DNA of 64,000 nt from Cinclus cinclus (GCF_963662255.1 NC_085046.1:26511970-26575969), one strand, 5' to 3'. Numbered from the stretch's first letter, positions 1 through 12,942 are shown. Notes: generated by a model not told the origin, from the sequence alone. A program made the numbers and translations.

Positions 1-3000
1 GCAGTGGTAATACTTAGAACCAAACATCTTCTTTAAGGTTCTGTATCATTCCTCTGTTGTCTTTTAGGCCTTAAGTATTCTCACTGTCTGTACAATTGGG
101 GTACTTTTAGAGGGAACTTAAAGATTACCTTCTGAGGCATTTACTAAGTGAGCCCCTTAGGTAGCTTTCTGCTCCACGACCAGCAATTCCCAATAATTTA
201 TTCAGAAAGGTTGGATTTAGCAACTTTAAATTGATTTTTAAGTGTAGCCACTTAATGGATGGAATTATTTACCAAGTAGCAGCTTTTTATCTGCATAGCT
301 ATGCATTTGGAAGTCATGAAAATAATACCTTTTAAAATTTTGTTAATTGGATCAAAGCAATTTTTTAAGCACAGCAAAAGAAGTCAGGTAGTAGTAAGTT
401 GGACCTTTGTGGTACTCAGCATTTTTAAGGATCCTAAAATGATATATTTAATTTATATTTCTTATTTATTTACACTTTTTGGAGTTTACTGAAATTGTCT
501 CTTTCCACAAGCCAGTCAAGAACAATTACAAAGTATCTTCTCTGAAACCTATCTTCAGGGGTCTTGCAGCTTTGATTCAACAGCTTTATTTGGCAGTGTA
601 CACCAGGTCATTAGTAGTCTTACAGGCTGGATTTCCTTTTTTAGCTTCGTGGTGGACCAGATTGTTTTGATGTTTTTATTAGCAATGATTAGTGGTAATC
701 TAGTCTGTTTTCTTCAGCTAAAGACCACCCTTTTTGCTGGTTGCAACAGTGTAATGTTGAGCTTTTGCTAAATGTCAGTTAGGTAGAAGAGCAAGTGCCT
801 CCTTATCTGTCAGAGATCTTAAACTCTTTAAAACTGTCACTAAGATTTATATACAAATTGGGGCAAAAAATTTGGTTAAAAATATGGACCTCCCCCCACT
901 TTGGAAAAGGACATATATTTGTACTGTTATAGAAATAATGTTTAATGCCACCACATGTGAAAAGGATGGAAATATTTGCAGCACCTTTGTGTCATTTTCT
1001 GTGAGAAAGGATAAAATACAATCAGGTATAAATGACTGATAAGTATAATAAAGCAGCTATTTCAGAATGAAGGTAAGATAGTTTGGGGAAGTCATCGTTC
1101 TAATTTTAGTAGACTGATGGTGCTTAGGCTAAAAAAACAAACCTAATTACTTTCAGTTGGTGAAGAAGCATCAATGTTTGAAATAAGCTGATTTTATTTT
1201 GCGGTGTGGATTGAGGACACTATTGCTGCATCTGTAACATGAAAAAAATTTTTAGTAAGTACTTTGAAGAAAATGTTAATATGTTTAGAAGTCTGAAGGA
1301 ATTCCTAAAAGGTTAATGATTCATCAGCTCTATGATTTCAATTGGCCATGTGTTTGTACATTAGTACTATTGCTGAAAAGGAGATTTGCTGACATCTATT
1401 CAAAATTGTGTTATTAGAATTGAAAAAAACTACTTTGTGGAATGTTTCTAAAAGCTGATACCACATTATAAGGAAAATGGAGTGACCCTATGCATGAGCT
1501 ATATGATCTTATATATCCCTAATGAAATTTGTCTGTGAATGCACTTCTGCATATTGCTTGTCCTTTCATTCTAGGACAGTTTTTATTATGAAAAGAAACA
1601 TCCTGCCATCTTATTTTAATTCTTATTGATAAGGCTCATTCTGTAATGGAAGACTACGTTTCTTAAGCAGTTCCTGCAGTGTTGCTTATTTCCTGAATGT
1701 AGTTTCAGTGTATTAGGCAGACCTCTGTTTCTGTGGCAAGGAGAGTTGGAGCACTGTTGCTATTTTATTACAGCCAGGGGGTAATGAAACAAAGTGAAAA
1801 ATCATGTTGTTATTTAATTGCAGACTTGAGTAATATTACTGCTCTGAAAGCACAAATTTTGACTTGATTGCTGCATTTGATAAATAGCTGAATTTAATTT
1901 TTTAGTAAAGTCTTCACTTTAAGTCTTGACAATTAATTTTTTTTCTCTTATTGAATAGCAGCTAAATGTTCAAAATGTGGGATATGAAAAAAAACCAGTT
2001 TTGTAGTGATTAGCTTTAGTATTTTAGTTTTTTGTCATTTACAGTAGTACTAATACAACTCTTGCTCTTCTGCAAAATTTAAATAACAAATCACTTTAAA
2101 GACACAGTTTTCCTAAATTTGTGGTACTTAGGCATGCATAGGTGCCTTAGCAATCATAAAAAATACCTTAGTTGTACTGAAGAGGAATGGAGAAACTGAA
2201 TGATTGAGCCTAGCTAGTTTAAAACCAGGTACAAATGCGAATGCTTAAATATATATACATACATATATATATATATATATATGCACACACACACACATAC
2301 ATATATATATACATTTCATCAATCACCAGTGTGGTGTCTCAGAATTGTCAGTTTGTGCTCCACAAGCAATACTTTGGTTTTGAAGTTGCACAAGGTTTTT
2401 TTAAGGTCAGTCCTACCACTCATAAAGTAGGTAAATAGTATTTTTTATTTCATGTGTCTGTTCTTTTGTAGTTGGTTTGTACACTGAATGCAAATTGGAA
2501 AAGTGGAGTGCCCATTTGTTGACTGGATTCTACTGGCATAATGAACCTCTAGAAGAAAACCCAAACACTTTCCCCTTCCCTCCAAAAAATGTTAATTTTC
2601 AGGGAGAAGAGCAAGTTGCTTTTATCTAGAAATATGATTCTTTACTCAAAAAATGCATTGAGTTTCTTTAATCTTTGGTTACAAAGTCTTGTTTTTTTAC
2701 TTTCCTTCCTAATGGAATGTACCGAATGTGGCTAGAAGAAAGTAAAACAGTCTCTTTCTTCTTGTTTTTCAGTTGTAATCTAATACAATCACATAAAACA
2801 GGTGACTTTTAAGAATAAAACTCGCTTTAAAATGTACATTTTACACTCTTCATAATAGTTTCAAAAATGTTGTAAACTTTGAGTATCTCAGTATTTCTCT
2901 CAAATCATTCCCCCTAATCTGTATATGTGTACGTTTCCTTCTGAAGTCATAACTGGCAAGCTGCTACTTCTGCAAATTGTCTCTTCTTGTATTGATCTTC

Positions 3001-3016
3001 CATTTGTCCTGTGTAG
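1..3016 (+). other. PHF14: PHF14 intron (3' part) upstream of the first visible exon
   Basis: AT-rich sequence without long open frames. The expected preceding exon, carrying the first cysteines of PHD1, is not found here, so this intron is at least 3016 bases long. It ends at the acceptor AG at 3015-3016. The only structured element seen is the AT/AC microsatellite at 2249-2313. Confidence 0.85.
2249..2313. repeat. compound AT/AC microsatellite
   Basis: Alternating AT dinucleotides, a short AC block in the middle, then AT again. About 65 bp of simple sequence inside an intron. Length is probably polymorphic. Confidence 0.9.
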
Positions 3017-3176
3017 GTTGCTATGGTGTTGATGGAGAGAGTGACTCTATCATGAGTTCAGCTTCAGAAAATTCCACAGAGCCTTGGTTTTGTGATGCAT
3101 GCAAATGTGGTGTCACACCTAGCTGTGAGTTGTGTCCCAACCAGGATGGGATCTTCAAGGAGACTGATGCAGGCAG
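3017..3176 (+). CDS. PHF14: PHF14 exon: end of PHD1 and start of zinc knuckle
   Basis: First exon visible. It starts with the last two bases of a Gly codon and reads GCYGVDGES, then STEPWFCDACKCG and CELCPNQDGIFKETDAGR. The Cys of GCYG and the pair in WFCDAC are the last zinc ligands of the first C4HC3 PHD finger; the earlier ligands lie upstream of the window. The CELC pair begins the zinc knuckle that links PHD1 to the extended PHD in the PZP module. The acceptor is TGTGTAG at 3016 and the donor AG/GTAAGA at 3177. The exon ends two bases into an Arg codon, finished by the next exon. One conservative change (CGVTPSC against CGVSPSC in human, from memory) marks it as orthologous rather than mammalian. 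Confidence 0.97.
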
Positions 3177-4124
3177 GTAAGACTGAATAAGTGATTTGAT
3201 TTGTTTTGATGTCACCTTACCTTTAAAAGATCGAGTTTTTTCCTATACCTTGTAAAGACTCTGCTCAAGTCTATTGACCTTAAGTAGGATGTAAATGGGA
3301 GGAAAAATGCTTGTTTTTATTTTAGTTGAGCAAAGGACTGGGTCAGTAATGCCAGGTAATGGGAAAAAGCAGCATAACAAAATTACATTGAAGGTGTGCA
3401 AAAGGTATTCAGACAGACCTGTCTGAATTTATTGTGATAATTTAGAATTATGAAGATTATATTCTTAGTTTTTGAGACTATTCTTTGCTTCTCTTTAGGA
3501 TTGAATTCAGGTCTAATTTGAGAATAAGCAGATTAATTCTCATGATGTCTTCAATTCCTGTCATATTTGGAAAATAAGATGTACATATTAATTATAACTA
3601 ATTATTTGTATGAAGGCAAAAGATGTGTTTTCAGTGATGTCTGATTTATGCTTAATTTTGTGAGGTATTGCTGCATTTTTTTTTTTTTAATAGACCATGA
3701 AAGTTAAGGTTTTTCCCATATACTTTATGGTTGTATAAATTGCAGGTGTGTGGTAATAAGCAAGGTTTTCAGATGCTGGGCTTTTCATAAGCTTTTAAAA
3801 TAAAAGTTACACAAGTGCGTTAATTTTGAACCTTGAAGGTGGTAGTGCTTTTTTAATACTTTTAGGGTTCAGATCATTGTTTCTGGTCTGTAGTAGGTTC
3901 GAGTGCATGTGCATCTTCCTTATAAAGCTTTTACATCACTTAGCAAAATGTGCTTCTTCAGTTTTTTTCTGTTGTAATAATACTGCTACTATATGTAAGA
4001 AAAATATTTTTAAAGACTAAAAGCCAGTTGGGTAATAGGAATTGTGAGACTTGATAATCACCTGGCTAGTTTTATTGTATTTCAACCTTTTTTACTTCTG
4101 TATTCTGCAAACAATTCAAGCGAG

Positions 4125-4150
4125 ATATATATATATATATATGTGTGTAT
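4125..4150. repeat. AT/GT microsatellite
   Basis: Nine AT units followed by GTGTGTAT, inside the intron. Confidence 0.85.
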
Positions 4151-5132
4151 AAAATCTGACTTCCCATACTACCTTTGTAGGAACTATAGTCAATATTTTA
4201 ATAATTACTTAAATTTTTTCTTGTGGAATGGTGGTATGCTTTTGGTTAACTTGGAAGTTTTTTCTTTGTTACATTGGTTGTCTGTGCGGAAGCACATGCC
4301 TGCCTTGGTGACAGTGGGCATTATCACAGTAATTTATTATTGTTATTCTATCTTTATTTATTAGATAATGTCATATTGCTCTCCTGGATAAATTTATTCT
4401 CCTAGATGAAGGGATTATGTATCAGAAAAAAAACCCCAACCAATTGCCATTGAGTAATTCACATTACTAATATGAAAATTCCTGTGCTCTCACTTTATTA
4501 TTTATTTATAAATTTGAATTCTCAAGGCTAGGGGACACTATAGGTAGAGGTAGGGTCTTGGGACAGTGTCCATTATGTTTCCATTGTACTCAGTTAATTG
4601 TAATCCAATTCAGTGCTTTTCTTGATGTATTAGCAGGAAGAGACTTCTGAGTAACAGAATCCTTTAACTCACCATTGCTCTTCATCCCTTTACTGCCTTA
4701 TAAAAATAAATTCTTCATATGCATCAGTGCTGAAAATTATATAAACCAAACCTAGTCAGTTTCTCTTCATAATCAAATTGGAGTAATTTCTCTTTTTACA
4801 TGAAAGGTGAATCATTAGAATAATGATGTGTTTAATTTCTCAGCAGAAGCCTTTTCACATTAATCTCTCAGTTTCACAAGTATAAATGTGAATTTATGAA
4901 ATTTTATTTCTCAAAATGCTATTATCCAAAAATATAAATTCTATCCTTGTTTCAGTATAGAGTTTTTCTTCCTTTCTAACCAACATCTGTCATCATTGCT
5001 CCAAGCTAAATGGGTGGTAAAATAACAAGGAAGATTATTCTTCTTTGATTACCCAATTTGTCTTAATTACAAGCTTCTAAAACGTGAAGCTAAATAAATG
5101 AGCAGGAAAATATTTAGAACTGGTATTAAAAT

Positions 5133-5153
5133 CAGCTGAAGCTGCTTCAGCTG
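5133..5153. repeat. near-perfect palindrome with an E-box at each end
   Basis: Two 10-bp arms, CAGCTGAAGC and GCTTCAGCTG, are exact reverse complements around a single T. Each arm ends in CAGCTG, the E-box bound by many bHLH factors. Seen directly; any regulatory role is inference. Confidence 0.75.
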
Positions 5154-6470
5154 TGAACTTGACTGACTTGTGTATGTTTTTTAATAAAGATTCAGGTCTG
5201 AGTTCACATATAGGTGGTTAAAGAAATGAGGCACTTGTGTGCCAATCACACAGAAACGGCAGTTTAAATCTGTAGTACTTCAATACTTGGGTGACATGTA
5301 CTAAAACATTTTGAGAAGGTCAGTGTGAAGCAAGCAGCCAGCTGTTGGGTTTATCATAGATAAACTCCTACAGAGTGCAGCAGTATTAAATACACCAGTG
5401 GAGCATGAAAAAACTGTGCAAATTAAATTGAGAAAGCAGCTGCTTGTAGAAGATGTGTATCTTTATATTGAACTTCAGAGAGTATATTTAGTAGGTTGTA
5501 TTAAAACTTACTATCAAAAATCTCCAACAAGACCCATGGAATTTTTGCTGAGAATAATAATTGTGGAGATACGAAACTTGTGTTTATAAAGATTTGTTCT
5601 GTATTGCACACCTTAAATTAAAGGAAGAGTATAGAAAAGAAGCCCTACAGAAATCAGATTTTTTTGCATTTACAATCAAGAAGTCTTTTTCTCTCAGTGT
5701 TAGAGGTCTCATTCTATGTGTTTTATTTTACTTTTAATTTTTTTAAATTTCCTTTTGAAAACAAGTACAGTATGCTCATGTCAGTGAGATACTTTACTAA
5801 ATAGTAATGTTTACCAAAACACACATTTAAGCACATACATAAGGTTTTTTTAGTAGAGGAGCTTTAGGCCAAGCTATTGCCATTCCTGGATACAGTGTTG
5901 AAGGGCGAAGGTGGTATCTGGTGCACCATTGTTCCCCTGCAGGGGTATGTTGTGCCTCCACTCGTTTTGTGGGGAGTCAGACAGAAGATGTATTTTTCAT
6001 ATACTAATGAGAAGAATATTATTTTTTGCATGTTACATTATATTAAGCTAGAGTGTTGTGCTGGCATGCTGGAGTGTCTATGCTGTAATAAAACCATTGA
6101 TGAGGTTTACTCCCTTTCTGAGAAGCAAGAAGTTTGGCAGAGCACTTGAGTCTCTCATCTTGTTCTCTGTCAGCTGGCAGGCTTTCATATTTTTACTACA
6201 TTGTTTAAAGACAAAGTTGTAACTCATCTTTAATTTTTGTTTGCATCTATCTATAGTTACAGTGTGGTGACCAAATTATTTTGTGGATGTGAAGAACACT
6301 AGTAAAATTTGTGGAGGCAAAACAATGCAGTTCTTGCATATAAATGTGTATTTGGGATATACATTATTGTCATTGTTTTACATTCATATGTTTTAAAGGG
6401 AATTCACTACACAGCATTTCAGACCTGAGTTATTTAACCATAGAATAAGTGCTTGTTTTTAAATACAAGC

Positions 6471-6499
6471 GGAAATAGTGGAAATAGTGGAAATAGTGG
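6471..6499. repeat. 9-bp tandem repeat, three copies
   Basis: The unit GGAAATAGT is repeated three times head to tail, followed by GG. Intronic minisatellite-like block. Confidence 0.9.
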
Positions 6500-8208
6500 T
6501 TCAGTCAGTGTTGTGGCTTGTTAGATCTTATGGAGTGAAGCAGTTTAATGGCTTTGAATTAGTTTCTTACTGCTACTGGGATTTTTCTGTTATCCAGTTA
6601 TTCTTGGTCTGTTTCGGGGGAAAATGGTAACTAAATAGTCTGTCTACCATTTTTGTGCATCGGAAGATCATTGTTTTCTTTTGTAAAGACTGAAATACAG
6701 ATGTATTTTTGAGCTTGCTACTGAACCTTTCATATTTTGCTTTTTTTGGAATTTGTTGGGATGTATGATTCATAAATAACATTAAACTTAATAACTCTTA
6801 GTGTGATAAATCCCAATGTTGTTGGTCTAAGGACCATTGATGAGAAGTATGCTGCTTTGGGAAACCAGGGCTACATGGAGCTCCTGAATAGTATAACCAT
6901 AAACTTCAGTATTTCTCTCGTCTATAAGCAGCTAGTTAATAACAGTAGCTGTTCTAAGTGCACTTGAACCCAGGATGTTGTTGCTCTGGTATAACTGAAT
7001 TTTTAAAATTGATGTACAAAGGAAAGAGGAGGGAGAAGAGAGAGGCTAAACAGTGGTAGAAGATTGGATTGGATGGTTGTGGATTTAAGCAGGTGGTAAC
7101 AGATCTGTACTGAATCCCTGGTAAAAGAGACAAGGGAAGAAATGTTTCTCACATCATCATGAGTCTTCTTGAATACAGGGAGTAGATTCTATTATTTGAT
7201 TAGAACAGAAGAGAGTTTTGGTCTTCACTAGTGATACATTTACTGTTAAACAGTAATGGCTGGGAAGATTATAAAGTGCTGAATTAACACACTTGCTGAG
7301 GCTCAAACAGGATATTTCAGCTCAGTTATGTCTGAAATCTCTAGTTGTATTATATATCATGTGGGACTTTATAGGTTCAAAGCATTAGTGACAATCTCTG
7401 CAATTGAAAAGCCATTTTCTTGAATATCTTAAAACAGCAGAAAAACAGCAGTCTTGACCTTCTGTCTATCAGAGTTTTCTCCCACCTGGTAACTTAGCAA
7501 GGAGTAGCAAATACTTCCTGAATTTGATGAAACAGAAGGATTATTTGCAGTAGTTTGTCTCAGTTAATTTGAGTCATGCATGCTGTGCAGAACAGATTTT
7601 GAGTTTGTCACTAACTGATGGTTTGTTACAGTGAGAGCTGGATCTTTTACAAAGTGTTCATTATGAGAACAATAGAAGAAGAGGAAAATTTGTCTTCTGC
7701 TGCAATGTTGTTTTGGGGTAGCTGAGAGCTTCAGGAGGTTAGGAAGATGCCTGTCAAGAGCAGTCTTGAAGTTGAAGCCTTTACCATTCTTTGGCTTTTG
7801 ATTACTATACACTAAGGTCCAGATTAATTTGCTGCCCCTAAGGGCTGAAGATTTAGACCTCTTACTCTAGGGTTTTTTTTTTTTATGGCTAGTGAAAAAG
7901 GAACAACTAAGTAACAGTCTGTATATCTGAGTTTCACATAGGCCTTCCTGTTACACTACCCAGATGTGTTTATTCCTGAATACAAGTCCTCTCTATGTTG
8001 CTTAAAACTGGTTAGTTTTGGTGATACTGACAGGTGTAAATAACACTGCAAAGTCTGACTAATGCTTTGTTTTCTTCATAGCTATATGCTCGGAGCTCAG
8101 TGTTGCTGTGGCTAATTTTATGTATAATTTTGTTCCTTCCCTTCCTACCTCCTATCACATCATGAAAATATATGTCTGCCTTAGATTTATAAGGAATATC
8201 AAAATCTT

Positions 8209-8241
8209 CACACACTTTTCGTGTTCCTTGAAAAGTGTGTG
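8209..8241. repeat. 12-bp perfect inverted repeat (hairpin), 9-nt loop
   Basis: CACACACTTTTC at 8209-8220 is the exact reverse complement of GAAAAGTGTGTG at 8230-8241. It lies 273 bp upstream of the exon starting at 8515. It can fold in the pre-mRNA, but it is too short for a microRNA precursor. Confidence 0.8.
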
Positions 8242-8514
8242 GCTTGTGAGAGCCACCAGAACAGAAAGGTGGTGGTAGCCCAGCCCTTGATCCAGACAGG
8301 CAGAGCAATCCCTGTGGCTTTGAAAGGCCTTACTCTATGGCTCAGCTGTCTGAGCTGAATTCCAAATAGGCACTGCATCCCTGCTTTTAATGTACTTCAA
8401 GTGTTTCAGCGAGCATTGTCAACATTTACAAGGGACTTTGAAATCTGAAAATGGTAAGTATAATTTGGGATCAAAATATTGATAACAGTAACCTAATTTT
8501 GTCCGCTGTTTTAG

Positions 8515-8626
8515 GTGGGTCCACATTGTTTGTGCCCTCTATGTTCCAGGAGTGGCATTTGGAGATATTGACAAGCTGCGGCCAGTAACACTAACTGAAA
8601 TGAATTATTCCAAGTACGGTGCAAAG
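8515..8626 (+). CDS. PHF14: PHF14 exon: end of zinc knuckle, start of ePHD linker
   Basis: Begins with the last base of the split Arg codon and reads WVHIVCALYVPGVAF, then GDIDKLRPVTLTEMNYSKYG and AK. The His and Cys of HIVC complete the zinc knuckle begun in the preceding exon. The WVH..CALY..G pattern is typical of BRPF/JADE-type PZP modules, where it packs PHD1 against the extended PHD. Acceptor TTTTAG at 8514; donor AAG/GTAAGT at 8627, a strong consensus. The exon ends on a codon boundary. The open frame runs on past the donor for some 40 codons, but that part is intron and shows no similarity to PHF14. Confidence 0.97.
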
Positions 8627-10802
8627 GTAAGTTTAGAAGAGATGCAGTGGCAACAAGTAGTTGTATTTTATGTTTTTACATGTAATAAAATAAAACGTTT
8701 CCTCCCAATTTTATTTTTTCTTTTTTTACAGCAATTTTGTAGTGAGGTTCAGGACTAAAAATGAGATAAAGCTTGTTAACAGTTGCTACACTCTACAACC
8801 TTCCTGCTCTTCAACCTTTCTATCTGTTCCCTGACCACTGTTCTCCATAATTTGTCACTGTTTTTGCCCAATTTCCCTGATTTTTTGCAGACCTGCTAAT
8901 TTCTTTTGAAGTCAGTGGCAGATTGACAAAATGTGTATGAAAAGCAAGGAGGATTTATGAGATATGGGAGGTTAGGTTGATTAAGAAAGGGAGGGGCAGA
9001 TGTACATTCAGTAAGAATTATTTTAGTGTTTGTATATAAGCTGGTATGCATACAACAGGCTGTTCCAAAGCAGTGTTTACAAAAAATCCACAACAATGTA
9101 GGATCCTCAACTTGAACTGATGAATGGTTCTAAAGTTAAAAATGTTTTACATGTAAATGTTTTCAGTCCAGATCAAAAGTAATCTTGAGCAAACCATACA
9201 GAAAACCATTGCAGTGGGCAGAGGACAGTGCTCATTAGTTTGCTAAATACTTGTTTGTATGGCTGATGGAGACAGTGTGGAGAAGCCATGTTATCAGGCT
9301 AATGTGAGGGGAGGTGGTTGGTTGTAAGTCTGCAGCTCTAAAGCTTCATTTCTGACAAGTCACTTTTGTTTTCTTGAATGTCAGTTTGTTAAATTGAATA
9401 TTAATTGAAAATATGTAGTGCAGTTTTAAATACATAAAAGAGATTAAAACAGTTTGGATTGTCCATGTACAACATGCCTGTATCAGGAGCCTTGGCTGAG
9501 GCATTTAGCCTTGTTTAGCAGTGTTTGTGTAAAAAAAGGTTGGGGCAAGCATGCCAGACCCTGTAAACCGTTGTTGAAATGAATCATGCTCTTTTTATTT
9601 TTTTAATAACATGAGTGATGTATAGGATCAGGTTAAACAATTTGGGCATCTTTTCTTTCTGTGAGTGAAAGGTGAACTGTACAGGTGAGGACGACTCATT
9701 ACTGTTGCAAAGCTCTAAATGCTGTTTGCTGTATTAAGTGTGGAAGTTACAGCTTATTTTGCTACATTCCTCCCTGCAAAACCAGCTTAATATAATAGTT
9801 TCTTTTCATTTAATTCCTTTCTGTTAGGTGTTGCACCTACACCGCTAAAGGGTGCCCTTCTAGTGTAGCATATGTGATGTTTTGAGGTTCTTCAGTCACT
9901 GAGTTTTCCTTACCATTCTGTTCTGTTTAACTTTCTGCATGGAGATATTTTCTCTAGGTGATAGACAGCTTTATTCATTGAGTAGGAGTCTAGAAATGCA
10001 TGCCTGCATAATTTTAGGTGATCTTTATGCACTGGATAGCATCACTGCTTAAGCAGTGCATGTTTCCATTTCCTGCTTATGTGCTCATTGCTGTAGACTG
10101 CTGGCACAGGGATTTGGCTTGAAATTGTGGTTAAACAAACTGAGGAATTGATCTGACTGAAAAATAAGTTATTTTTTTTTCCTCAGGTCATATTAGGGAA
10201 TGTCAGTTCATTGTTTTCCAAGTGACTGTGCCTAGAATGCACATATCTGAAGCCACAGTTCCTTAATTAAGTGAATCGCAACCTTCCTTACTGATATTTG
10301 TGATTTTTGAGTATTTGCTTCTGCACTGCCACATGTTTACTCCTCAGTCATTGCTTATCAAAGGACATGTACATAATTATCTATGGTTGCCAGTCATTGA
10401 GAGCACTGCTCTTTTATTGTTGTTTCTCCTCTGAACTTGTTGAACATTTGCTGAAGAGTGCTGATTTTTTATACCATACTTACACAACTAACTGTGCTTT
10501 AATTGCTTGGATAGTATTTAGTTGTTTTGATGGAGGGGAGTGCAATACATGGAAGTTCATATAAAAATTTGTCCAACATGATGTTTAGATTATTTAAGCA
10601 CTTCACCATTGTTGAAAATGGGAGTTGAGAAAGGAGGAAGCTTTAAGTACTGTCAGCTTTTGAGAGCATACTTGGTTTCTATACAACACAGGAGTTAACC
10701 TACCAGTTTGGTTTTATATATATATCTGACATAAATTATCAAATACTAGGCAAAATGCACCTGAAATATTTACTGTGGCATTTTCCATTCTTCTTTATAA
10801 AG
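8627..10802 (+). other. PHF14: PHF14 intron, 2176 bp
   Basis: Non-coding. A perfect 16-bp palindrome lies at 10043-10058. No transposable element recognised. Confidence 0.85.
10043..10058. repeat. perfect 16-bp palindrome
   Basis: CACTGCTTAAGCAGTG is identical to its own reverse complement. The role is unknown; a chance origin is possible. Confidence 0.7.
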
Positions 10803-10940
10803 GAGTGCAGCTTTTGTGAAGATCCTCGTTTTGCCAGAACCGGTGTGTGCATTAGTTGTGATGCTGGGATGTGCAGAGCTTATTTCCATGTGACCTGTGC
10901 TCAGAAGGAAGGCCTCCTCTCAGAAGCAGCAGCGGAAGAG
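10803..10940 (+). CDS. PHF14: PHF14 exon: core of extended PHD (ePHD)
   Basis: Exactly 46 codons, phase 0 at both ends. Reads ECSFCEDPRFARTGVCISCD, then AGMCRAYFHVTCAQKEGLLS and EAAAEE. The ligands CSFC, CISC, the Cys of GMCRAYFH, and HVTC form most of the extended PHD finger. With PHD1 and the zinc knuckle this makes the PZP module, which in PHF14 and related proteins binds the N-terminal tail of histone H3. The last ligands (YCKQH) are in the next exon. The acceptor is TATAAAG at 10802, with a short interrupted pyrimidine tract; the donor is GAG/GTAGCT. An in-frame read-through of the donor runs into a stop within 8 codons. Confidence 0.97.
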
Positions 10941-12795
10941 GTAGCTGTGGAAAAGATAGAATAAAAGACCTCTATTGAAAGCTTATGGAGATGACCTGAA
11001 ATGGTGGCTTTTTTGTTCACAGGTCCTGAACAAAGTTTTTTTAAGTGGGTAACAAGGCCTAGGCTGGGTAAAGAACTGTACAGGGAGAGCCCTTCACCAA
11101 ATTGTACAACTCTTAGCATCTTTTGAAACTGACTGGGAAAAAGGATAGAGAAAGTTAACACAGAAGTTGGCTTAATAGACCATCAGTTAATACAGACAGG
11201 AATTCTATTTCCTGAACTTCACATACGGTGACACACTTTACTAGTTGTTTGTGTTGTACAGTAACCTCTGTTTCCTACCAAATAGGAGACTTTAGAAATT
11301 AAAGACATTTCTGATGCCGCTTTTTCATGTGAGTTTTCCAGCATTTATTTCAAATCGTAATACATAGATATGACTTCCTTGTGGTAACATTAATCTTTGG
11401 TATCAGAATTAAAAGCAAGTATCTATAACCTCCTGATAACTTCTTAATATATTTTCTTAACAGTTTTTTCCCTGCAATATGATCTAAAGAAATTCAGATT
11501 TGAAGTTCCTACTTGCTGTTTCATTTTTGTGGTATAAGTAGTTTTAGGTTGTCCAATTCTACCCTGATACGTATCATTTTGATTAAGCCTGTCATGTTTG
11601 TAGCTTCATAATTGAGCTTTTTGCCTTAGGAAGTACCACAGGTAACACAAAAATAAGCATTACTTTCACTGTTGATCTTGACACTTTCGTTTCTGAAAAC
11701 ACTGGACCACTAAGGGATTCATGAAGGAATCACTAAATACTTTCTTCTGTTGGAAGTAAATAGGAAGATAGCACATTGCTATCACTCTTGTCCTTAATAG
11801 GTTATAGGCAAAGTTGAGTCTTTAAATACCCTGTGTGAATTCCCTCTGAACGTATGTATCTGCTTGCCCTTCCACCTTAAAATTTTGTTACATGTTTTCG
11901 GCAGCCAAATTTTTAATCAAGGTCTCACACAATCTCATTTTAGGGCACAGCTAATTTTTGAAGTAAGCTTGTTGCATACTGTGCAAATCTAAATTAAAAT
12001 AAAATGTGTTTGTGAGGAAAGTCAGAGTAAATTTTATTTGTCTTGTGTTTTAAAAGTGGAATAAAGGGAAATTTGACAGACAGGTAATTTATTAATATTT
12101 GTATTACTTTATGAAGGAAGACTGCTTTAGGTTTTTCTTAGTCTGTAGATTTATGATGTTTGTGTGCTTCTGAAAGTACAAAGGCAATGAAATGTGTTTC
12201 TCAAACCATGTCTTCTCATGGCTCAGATATTTGTAGACTGCTTGCAAGGTTTGTGGGTGCTAAAAATTGCTATAAACCTAGCCATGATAGTGTGCAGATA
12301 TGATGGAATGAAAAATGGGGAAAAAATCATGTGAGGGTACAGCCACCAAAATGGAGAAATGAAGTATACTGCCTTTGATAGTATATTCACAATTATTGAG
12401 CACTTTTAGGATTTAATTTAAAAGGTACAGTGAATCAACAGGAAATTAATACATGTTATATGTTAAAGGGATTTGTACCTAGGAATTTATTTTGTTGGGT
12501 TTTTTTCCCTGGGAATGCAAATATAGTACAGAGATTGACTAGTAGAGAATTAAGTCGTTAATGCTGTTAAAAACTCTCAGGATCATGCAATGAAAACAAT
12601 GGAAAAATGCCTTGTATTGTAAATTGCATCAACGTGACAAAGTTGATATGGAAACAAACTTTTTAGTTGTTTTTAAAAGGCTGCCCATTCAAACATGTGA
12701 ACTGATTGCCAGAATGTTTGTGCTGTTGAGAGCCCTTTGGCCTTACTTTGTCTCACTCTGTTTTTGTTCCTTCCCCTTTGTTTTTTCTGAAACAG
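10941..12795 (+). other. PHF14: PHF14 intron, 1855 bp
   Basis: AT-rich and non-coding. A pyrimidine-rich stretch precedes the acceptor AACAG at 12795. Nothing else recognised. Confidence 0.85.
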
Positions 12796-12942
12796 GATAT
12801 AGCTGACCCTTTTTTTGCTTATTGTAAACAGCATGCGGACAGGTTAGACAGAAAATGGAAGCGGAAGAACTACTTGGCTTTACAATCTTACTGTAAAATG
12901 TCCTTGCAGGAAAGAGAAAAGCAGCTTTCACCAGAAGCTCAG
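12796..12942 (+). CDS. PHF14: PHF14 exon: last ePHD ligands and basic linker
   Basis: Forty-nine codons, phase 0 at both ends. Starts DIADPFFAYCKQH, where Cys and His supply the final zinc ligands of the extended PHD. It continues ADRLDRKWKRKNYLALQSYC and KMSLQEREKQLSPEAQ, a highly charged and probably helical linker. Acceptor AAACAG at 12795 and donor CAG/GTATTG at 12943. Read-through of the donor gives a stop after four more codons. The match to vertebrate PHF14 appears complete. Confidence 0.97.

Larger units (their letters stand above)
3177..8514 (+). other. PHF14: PHF14 intron, 5338 bp
   Basis: Non-coding, AT-rich. It contains a short AT/GT microsatellite (4125-4150), a palindrome with two E-boxes (5133-5153), a 9-bp triple repeat (6471-6499) and a 12-bp inverted repeat (8209-8241). 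I recognise no transposable element. Short open frames here have no domain or family signature. Confidence 0.85.

Noticed and set aside
8627..8758. Open reading continuing past the exon ending at 8626
   Set aside because: A strong GTAAGT donor stands at the exon end, and the downstream peptide has no PHF14 similarity.
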